Below the pieces are notes generated by a model. The model was not told the origin of the DNA and did no database searches. It was given only the letters and a program-made list of their open reading frames with translations. The translations under genes and the position numbers were made by a program. Below are positions 36,301 to 45,300 of a DNA stretch of 64,000 nucleotides, piece by piece (the first letter of the stretch is position 1; each line of letters begins with the position of its first letter). The stretch lies in contig CALNXK010000033.1 in the NCBI GenBank assembly GCA_942486035.1, positions 976,501 through 1,040,500 on the forward strand. Reading direction: 5' to 3'. Source of the DNA: Porites lobata. Lineage: Eukaryota; Cnidaria; Anthozoa; Scleractinia; Poritidae.

Positions 36301-39300
36301 TTATCATTTGCACAGTTTCTTACGCAAAAATTTATCGAATTGTTCGCGTTCACCAGCAACAGATAAACATTCAGCATAACGCTGTGGAAAATGAAAACGC
36401 TGGAAACAAAATGCAATTGTCACGGGTCAAGAAAAGCGCAATGAGTACGTTTATATTTTACATTTGTATGCTATTTTGTTATTTTCCAGCCTTTGTTTTA
36501 CTGACTCTGTTCGGAACATTGCACGTAACATGGAATCGCGAATGGACATTTTCCTCAACTTTAACGTTCATGAACTCTGCCATTAATCCGTTTCTGTATT
36601 GTTGGCGGCTCCGAGAACTAAGAGAAGCGATTGTCAAAACAACGAAGCAGCTATTTCATCCACCGAATGAAAACTGAAGTAGGCGACGCATAAAGCACAT
36701 TAAGGAGCTTGACCAACGAGTACGGCAAAAAAGCAATAGGTTTAGATTGACAAAACAACGACAAAATTACACGTGCTTAACGCTTTTTTTCTTCATTTCT
36801 TTGCCTTCGTTGCTCGACTGCACGTCAGAGTGCCCAATTTTACGCTTTGAGGAGGACGTAAACACGAGACATCCACTTTCTGTGTCTTTTCCTGGACTTC
36901 CGCGATACTGTCCTTTAGAATTCAACTCCAAATGAAAAATTTGCCAACATTTGACGAATTGAACGAGATGGAAAAAGGGCGATAAAGAAATTCAACTTGC
37001 ATCCGGTATTTAGCAAGTTAATTCTTTGCTTATAGTCCATAGTGTGACGATGAGTGATGATGCTAAGAAATTGCTATTACCATCAAATCTAATCTATAGT
37101 CAATGTCCTTAAAAAACCAAGAAGTCTAGTTAGAGAACGATATAGAAAGAAGACAAACCATGTTTGCTCTGAATCTTAACCGTGGTTTAATACATTAGAC
37201 TCAGAACGTTTTAATGCCTACTAAAGGGAGGAGAGAATATGTGCTTAAAAAGTGTAGGGTTGTTGAGAAGTGTCAATGTCAGCAGAAAACGATGCTACTC
37301 CTTAAAACGAATTTACACTGAACAAAAACGTGAAACGTGACCTGTATTACTCTGATACCGTGACTGCCTTTACTTGATATTTGCAGAACTTGACAATGAA
37401 TTACATCCGATTTTGAAGTAAGTGTCGTAATTCGGCATCTCTACAGTCAATATTGGGACATGGAGTGTAAATGTATAATTTACGTCTGTCAACCAAGTCC
37501 TACGATGTAAACCATTCCAATAAAATGAAAGTTACTCAGCAGTACTTTTCTGTGGTACTGTTTATTACGCTGTACAAGGTGGTTCTAACTTTTGAGTCTG
37601 TGGATGAAATCCTATGGTGTTACCATTCAAATGAAAGCTACTGAGCAGTACTTTTCTGTGGTACTGTTTATTACGCTGTACAAGGTGGTTCTAACTTTTG
37701 AGTCTGTGGATGAAATCCTATGGTGTTACCATTCAAATGAAAGCTACTGAGCAGTACTTTTCTGTGGTACTGTTTATTACGCTGTACAAGGTGGTTCTAA
37801 CTTTTGAGTCTGTGGATGAAATCCTATGGTGTCACCATTCAAATGAAACTTCTTCATTATTATTTTCGCACGGTGCTGTTTTTTTCGGCATTTTCCAGAA
37901 TGAGATTTTGACCTATTGTGATGATACTAAACAATGAAATGTTGAAAACGAACTCCGAAGGCAGTCTCGGGCAAGAACTCTCATAGAAAGATATAATTTA
38001 AAGGAGAGTGTACTCGTTTTAGTCAAGAGAGATCTCATTCTCTCTTGTTTTAGTACAACAGTTAAAGGCCCGTTAAACTGCTCCAATTGCGTCTGGCAGA
38101 AGGATCTCCACCGTTAAGATGTAAAAATGCACAGTTTGTCGTCATTTGTTGTACCATGCGAGCAGATGTTTCTCTCTTGCCAACTACGCGACAGATAAGC
38201 GCCCGATGCGAACGACTTCGTAAACGTTACAGTAAATTACCAGTACTAAGATTAGTCTTTGTGCACTCTTGTACGAAAGGTACTTTCTAATGTGTCTAAT
38301 TAGTCGTCCAAGTACGCGACAGACAAGCGCCGGATGCAAACGACTTCGTTAACGCTAAAAGCCATGCAAAGGAGAACAATCTGCTCGTAGGGTACGTGTT
38401 TTGATATATAGTTTCTTTCTAGAGCGTTGAATACGCTACGGTATAGTTTGTATGGAAACAAGAAAAAGAAACTTCAAATCTTGAAACTTTTGGTACTGTA
38501 TGCCAGATAGACTTAAATTACAACTCCTACTTTCCGAAAAAATGATCTACTTATAGTTAACAGGCAATATTCTCTCCAATTCTTGATGAAAAAAAGGTAA
38601 TGACCTATTAAAACGAGTTCATAGTCACGGGAAAAGAGACGGGAAGCTAAACTTAATTGCACAGAAATCGGGAGCCTGAGATCAAAACACTTGAAAAATA
38701 CGTGACTGCTTACATGCGTCTTGTTAATTTAAAACGTTTTCTTTTCTACCACTTAAGCTGAAAGGCCTTTTCCAGATGAGTTTGCTCATTATTTTCGTTA
38801 ATTTTTAATGAGGTTTTATTAAGACCTCATTTATAGTGAGTATAATAAAACACGGACGAGTTTTTAGCTCCATTTATTAACGCAAAAATAGGGAGACTTT
38901 TTGACGCCACGACTAGGCTCGCAGTCAGTGTTTCCATCAAGTGCAAACACTCGTCTGTGTGTTGCGTTTTACCGTTAATGAATTAGGCCTACTACTTTTA
39001 ACATTTTTAAATATTCTTTTTAATTCACAAAGTGGGCTAAACAACGGGAAAACCAGATGCTGGAATAAAATACTTGAGAAAGGGTACAAACAACCGCAGC
39101 AATCGAAAAAAGACAAAACAGTACGATAAAAAGCGAAACGAAAAGATCAAATTTCACGCTCCGTTTGAGGCACTTAGAGGATTTGCTACAAACAAAAGGG
39201 GGTATCTACATACGAAAAAGTCTGAAAAAGCTGAGGTGAATGATAAGCCACGATATAAAGCATGCACCAAGACAAGAAAAAGCTCCTCAAGGGGTAGGGT

Positions 39301-42300
39301 AGGGCGGAAACGATTTCCCGAAGTGAAAAAAATTCTTCTCACCTTTGAACAACTTTTGCGTTTTCAAATGTCACAAAAGCCATCCCCAAACTCTTCAGCT
39401 TCTGTCGCTGTTGATCCACCTCCATTTTTCCATCTTCCTCCTCTTCAGTGAAATATTCTATTCCGTCAACATGACTGGCGCCACAGCACTGGCATGGCGA
39501 CACCTTGTTTGTGCTGATGGTGGTCAAAGGACGTTCTCCCGTCTTTTGAAGCAGCTCTTCACAGTGATGACGGCCCATCTGCGCTGCAATCACCTTCCTT
39601 TGAGCATCTTTGAGTTTCCTGAAGTTGTAGGCAAGTTGAACTTCAAGGACTTGAGCCTCTCCATAAACCTCGCTACAAGAAGAACAATACGCAGTCAAGC
39701 ATCCAAAAAGCGGCCCCACCTAAAAAAGAGTCAGTGGTTGCTGACGAGAATTTAACTACAGGGAAGCTCTTGATCCCTTCAGAGAAGGTTCCAGACAAAG
39801 GAAAAGAATTTATTGCATGCAATTTCTAAGTTAACGTAACGATACCTGTGTAACATTGTACACACAGCGAACACAGAGATAAGACCATGCGTTGGGTGGT
39901 CACTTACATTCTACCCAGATACAGACGAGGCCAGCTTTACAAGAGCGGATAATTGAAACAAGCGCAGAGCACAAGTACTCCTTTCGCCTAACTCAAATAT
40001 CCTCCAAAAAGTGATCGCGAGCGACTAGGAACGAGCTAGTTTTGAAACGAGCACAGTTGCCGCCATCTTTGATTTCGAAAGCAGAGGAATACAGAGGTGA
40101 GAGTAAACTGCGATCAGGTCAAAGGGGGTGAGGGGGGGGGGGGAGCAGTTTCCACTGAAAATAAAACAGGGCCAAAGGGGGCCTGGTTCCTTCCCTAATC
40201 CTACCCCTTCAACTTGCCCACATCAGTCGCGGATCCAGGGGAGGGGCCCGGAGGGCAGCCCTCCTTTATTTTTAGACCAAACTGAAGCCCGAAGGGCTGA
40301 AAAAAACTGTTTTGGAGACCGGGCCCCCCATTATTTCGGGGTGTGGATGACTGCCCTCCCCACCCCCTCCCCCTTATGTGACGGTCTGGATCCGAAGTGC
40401 ATTCCAGTGCCCAGATGCCCTCTAAATACGATAACAGAGAAGACTGTGAAAGAGGGTTTTATTCAAGCCTGTGAGCAAACTCTCCATTTCGAGTGGTGAG
40501 CAAAGGTCCCTCGTCTCCTTTCGCCCTACCACTCAAAAATGACTTCTCATGATATATCCCAAATGGACACCTGGCTGGACTGTGGGCAGTCTCTCTTTTT
40601 CTACAGATTTAGTAAGGGGAATGCAGGGTTAGCAAATTTTATTGATGAGTGGAGTCAGTGTGACTTCTGCTTCACAAATTTTGGAGTCATTTTGGAATAT
40701 TTGGAGTCAAGTATCAGACTTTCCAGCACGTGGTCCCGGCATGTATACACTATCGTGAGGGATACACGAAGTAGCTGTGGCGGTCCGCTGACCTGGAAAG
40801 CTCAAATCCATGATGGCGGTCATCGAGTAAACTTTGATCGTAATTTACCCTCTTCCTGTTTTGTCGTGGAGTATAATTCTTTAATTTCGATGATTTAATT
40901 AAGGTTTACAACGTTTACAATTAACGTAAATTGTATTTGTTGCGAAAAAGGTAAGGATAAAACTGTGTTTGTTACCGAAAATTTCTTGAGTCGAAGTGGC
41001 TCCCTGTTTGTTACCGAAAATTTTTGGAGTCAAAGTGACTCCCTCCGTAACCTCAGTGGAGTCATCTGAACAATTTTGGCGTAAAATACGCCAAATTTGG
41101 CGAATTTGCGAACCCTGGGAATGCATGCGAGTGCGAGCATCGGAGACGCGACAAAGGAGGGCGGCAGCCTCTCCCATCCCGCGCCTTCAGTCACGAGCGT
41201 GGTCATTTTCGTGTCTTGTGCGTTTCGCTTAACGGAAACTGCTCGTAGTCTAAGAGCGTGTCCTCAGGCTGGTTTAACAGAAAACTGTTTCCTTACCAAA
41301 AATGTTGCTTTATCAAGTCAGCTGTCACAGATTTAGGAATGTTTGTAATCATAATTGTCCTGGTAGAATCGTCACTACTTTCCGCAGCAAAAAGGTTGCT
41401 GAAATGTCGCAGGGTGACCACCATAATAACACAGTAAATGATTCCAAATACTGTATGTAACCAGAAGATGCTTGAGGTTGGCTTCAAGTTGGACACTGTG
41501 GTTGCTCCAAAAGAGTTATTGTCAGGCTCTAACGGGACAAAAGAAAAGTACTTGTGGTTAACAAGGGGTAGCCACCCCACGCAAACATTCTTAGGGCTTC
41601 GTCACGCGTTCTTTCCCCAAAAACGACACGCGTGACGAGCCGAAAGAACGTGTCCGTGGGAGGCTAATCGGATCATCCCCACCTACCCCTCCTCTAAGCC
41701 AACATCAACATTTACTTCTCACTTAGGGCAAAATGTTGGCTTAGGGGAGTTGTAGGTGGTCCGGCTAATCGAGGGGCAGCACGCATGTGAAGCCTCTCAA
41801 TGGGTAACTGTGTGTTTTGGTCACGCGTTTTCCATGAAACTGTCTGTTTTTCAACGAAATGGTTGCATATCAAGAATTGTTTTGCGTTTTATTGCAACAT
41901 TTTATTACACATTTATATACAAATGACAACGAAAAAAGGTAGTATTGGTTTGCGTGGTAACATCACTAGCAAACTCGAACATCCACGACAAGGATAAAGG
42001 CCACGAAAAACAAAGGTTTAATAAGCAGGTGGGGTTGGGGGGGGTAATCCGTATTTCAAGTGACAGGGATTATCAAATGGGGGCAAAAACCAAACTCCAA
42101 AGAAATCCTTGGATCAAAAATTAACCCCAAATAAATCTCACGCCAAATTTCTGAGCCTTAAAAGTTTCCAGAAAGCTTTCATAATATAACACATGAAGTT
42201 TTGGTTGTACTTTATTCGCAGAACTACAGATACATGGGCACTGCCACAGCTCTTCAGATTGTTTTGAATACCCCCCAAAATCCCTATCTAACACAAGCCA

Positions 42301-45300
42301 CTCCAAAAATACTTCCCAAATTTTCCTTCCTTAAAAAATCCCCCAATTGAAAATTTCAAACCCAAAAACTCCTTCAATCACCCCTGTAACTTGAAATCCG
42401 GAGTAGCCCCCCCACCCCTTCCCCTGGACTGTTTCTCACCATTAGTTCCAGAATAGTTGACAGGCAAGATGATACCAATGGAGAGACAGAAGATAATGAC
42501 TGTATAAACCAGAAGATGCTTCTGAAAAACTATATACTGCAATGCATCTATACCACACTTCAGTCGAATGTGCTCATCAGAGACTCTTATAAAAACAAGG
42601 ATCCATGAAAACAGGCCCTAGGTTTCATGTGGAAACAAAAAAAGAATAAAAGACAAATCAACAAATACAAGTTTGCTGCATTGTGAAGCAATACTAAGAA
42701 AGCGACACAGCATAAAATTGCAATATTTTCTACAGGAGACTCTAAATTTTGAAAGCAGTGGCAAATCCAAAGGCAAAAAACAGATGCCATCCAATTTAAC
42801 AGGAGTTATCAAGAACAGAAAGTGGTTTTATGTTATTGAAGAGTTGGAATGTCCAGAATAAGAAGTTTTCACCCTAAAGGAGATATGCCAGTGAGTAGGA
42901 ATATCAAAGAGGTATTACAAGGGACCTGCACATAAAATGTAACTTATTAAAATCAATATTCAAGTGTCATTTCTACAACAAACAAGGACTTTAAAATATC
43001 AGATCAATGACACAGATTTACCTTTGATTGAAAACTACAGTAACGTGACTAATTTTCAGGATTGGGTCACCAATTCAAACCTTTTGGGCACATTGGTGCT
43101 TGTTCTGTGACATATCCACTTTCATTAAAAACTGAATCATTGGATAATGCAATTCTAGAGCTCTGATTGGCTCAGCCATCAGGGTATATGAGTCATTATA
43201 CCATGCTCTACAAATATTGTAACTGTACACATCTGCTCAAAATTAAAAACAAGCTGAAATCGGGTTTTTTTACAAATAAAGTCAGGAAGAATTCTCAATA
43301 TTTTGTGGGCCTTTCTAATGAAACAATTATTCCACTCGCACTCGTTGGCATGAATATGAGATGGCTATCTACCATCTCGTATCCAATGAGCACTCGTGGA
43401 ATAATTGTTAAAGACTAAAAAATTTCAGTCATTAGCCCAGGCTGCTCATACAATTTTGGGTTTTGGGTTGGCTTACACTGAATGTCCCCGAATAGGGGGG
43501 TTGGGGCTAAATGACCTGCATTTTACAGTATCAAGGAGCAAGAGATGGCGCAGTGATGAGAGCATTTGTCTCTGTGGCCCAGGATCAAATCCCCACATTG
43601 ACACCATATGTGGGTTGAGTTTGTTGCTGGTTGTCTCCTTTGTTCTGATAGGTTTTTCTCCGGGTACTCAGGTTTTCCCCTCTCCTCAAAGATAAACATT
43701 TCCAATTCCAATTCAACCAGGGATCAGGTAGATTACATGGATGTGCTACCTCTAAATCATAATTTATTTATCATTTCTTTATTTCATGTACATGATGTTA
43801 CCTTCTTCTTTACTTCAGGAAACTCCACCGGTGTTTTGTCAAGCTCCCCATCTTCTGTGTCAGCCTGTGGGCTTTGTATATCTCCATAGAACCTTGCTGT
43901 CCAACTACAAAGTCATAATATAAAGCTCTTTAGAATAAGTTACCCACCCCCCGCCCCTTCCCCACTCCCCTCCCTCTCCACCACAGTCCTTGATAAGTGC
44001 TGTTTCATTCTGCTGGGAAAGGAACAACAGAAGCAGACAACATTGTTGACACAATGCATCTAGCAGTCTGGGTGTTCAGGCAAAAAGGGTCTCCGAACAT
44101 TAATTAGCAATGATCAGCAGGAGCCAAGATTTCCTTGTCACCCAATTTCAAATTGGAGTAAGTCCTCAAGGAGTTATTTGGTCAGTGCTAAAAGCACACA
44201 GTCATATTGAAAAAAATTCCTCCTACCCTTGGTCTTCCTTCTGAATAAGAGCCAGTCTTCCATAATCCCATACAAGTCTTCGGATTACACAGAACAAAAT
44301 GAATATAATCTGAAAATCACAAAAAAAAATAACAGATTTAGACAGATATTGGTTACTGATGGCAAACTGACAGTAAAGAATACCTGTCCATTACATCTAA
44401 AAAGTGCACATTGGTAGACTTCAGGCAAAAAAAATCAAAGACCATGAAAACTTCAGAAACAAAGATATTCTTGTAAAGGGAAATTATTCAAATACAAGGT
44501 AGTAAAGTTCCATGTAATTTCTTCACCATTGTAGCTGCAGAAAAGAGGCAAATATTATTTCATACCATGCCTTAGTGGCCTATGGAAACCACCTACAAGT
44601 AAAAGATAATATATTTAAGAAACAGGACAATAATTAATCAGGATCTTTAATCAATTTTGTCTGATGACTCATTTTTGTAATGGCTATTGTATTTACCCTA
44701 AAAATTTTACATGTAAGTTAGAAAATTCTACATAATTGTTTCTTGACAAGATAATAAAAAGAAACATACTTTTATAGCTATGATTTAATTTGAACATTTC
44801 TATAAATATATTTTACACAAAAGTGGGAAGGGTGTCATAACACATTTACGAATGCCTGCTAAACTCAATATCAACCTTCCTGCTTTGAGGCAAAATAAAA
44901 GCTTGGTTAACAAAAAGTAAGATTTGTCAGTCTTATGAGAGCTGTAGTTTTATTATTTCTTTGTCATGGCTCTCCATTAGCGTGATAGATAACAACAAAC
45001 TTTTGCCAAGGAAAAGCATGTCAAGTGATATACACTGTAGGGCAGTGAACTGATTTAAACCCTGCAGGAACTCATTTAAGGTTGCAATTTTTAGGCATTA
45101 GAATGTCATTTAGATTGGCTTGGTTATGACTAACAGGAAGAAACTGCCTTAAATTAATTTATTGTAAAATAATCACAATACTGTAAAATAAAAACAATTG
45201 TTTCAGCTCTATGAACTAAGAAATCATTAGTTAAATATATCTTTTTCCAAATTATTTCTCCACAAATTATAGAAATCTTTCAACCATGCAGACGTCTTAT

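Larger units (their letters stand above)
34243..39199 (+). repeat. GPCR array repeat unit 5
   Basis: 5.0 kb, the shortest. Lacks the 488-bp hAT MITE (empty site near 38813-38822) and the TTTTAGCG MITE; the leader has a deletion around 34450-34470. The homology stops at 39199, 144 bp before TMEM63 exon 6. Confidence 0.92.

Noticed and set aside
39345..39755. 136-codon plus-strand frame overlapping TMEM63 exon 6
   Set aside because: Antisense shadow of a confirmed exon.
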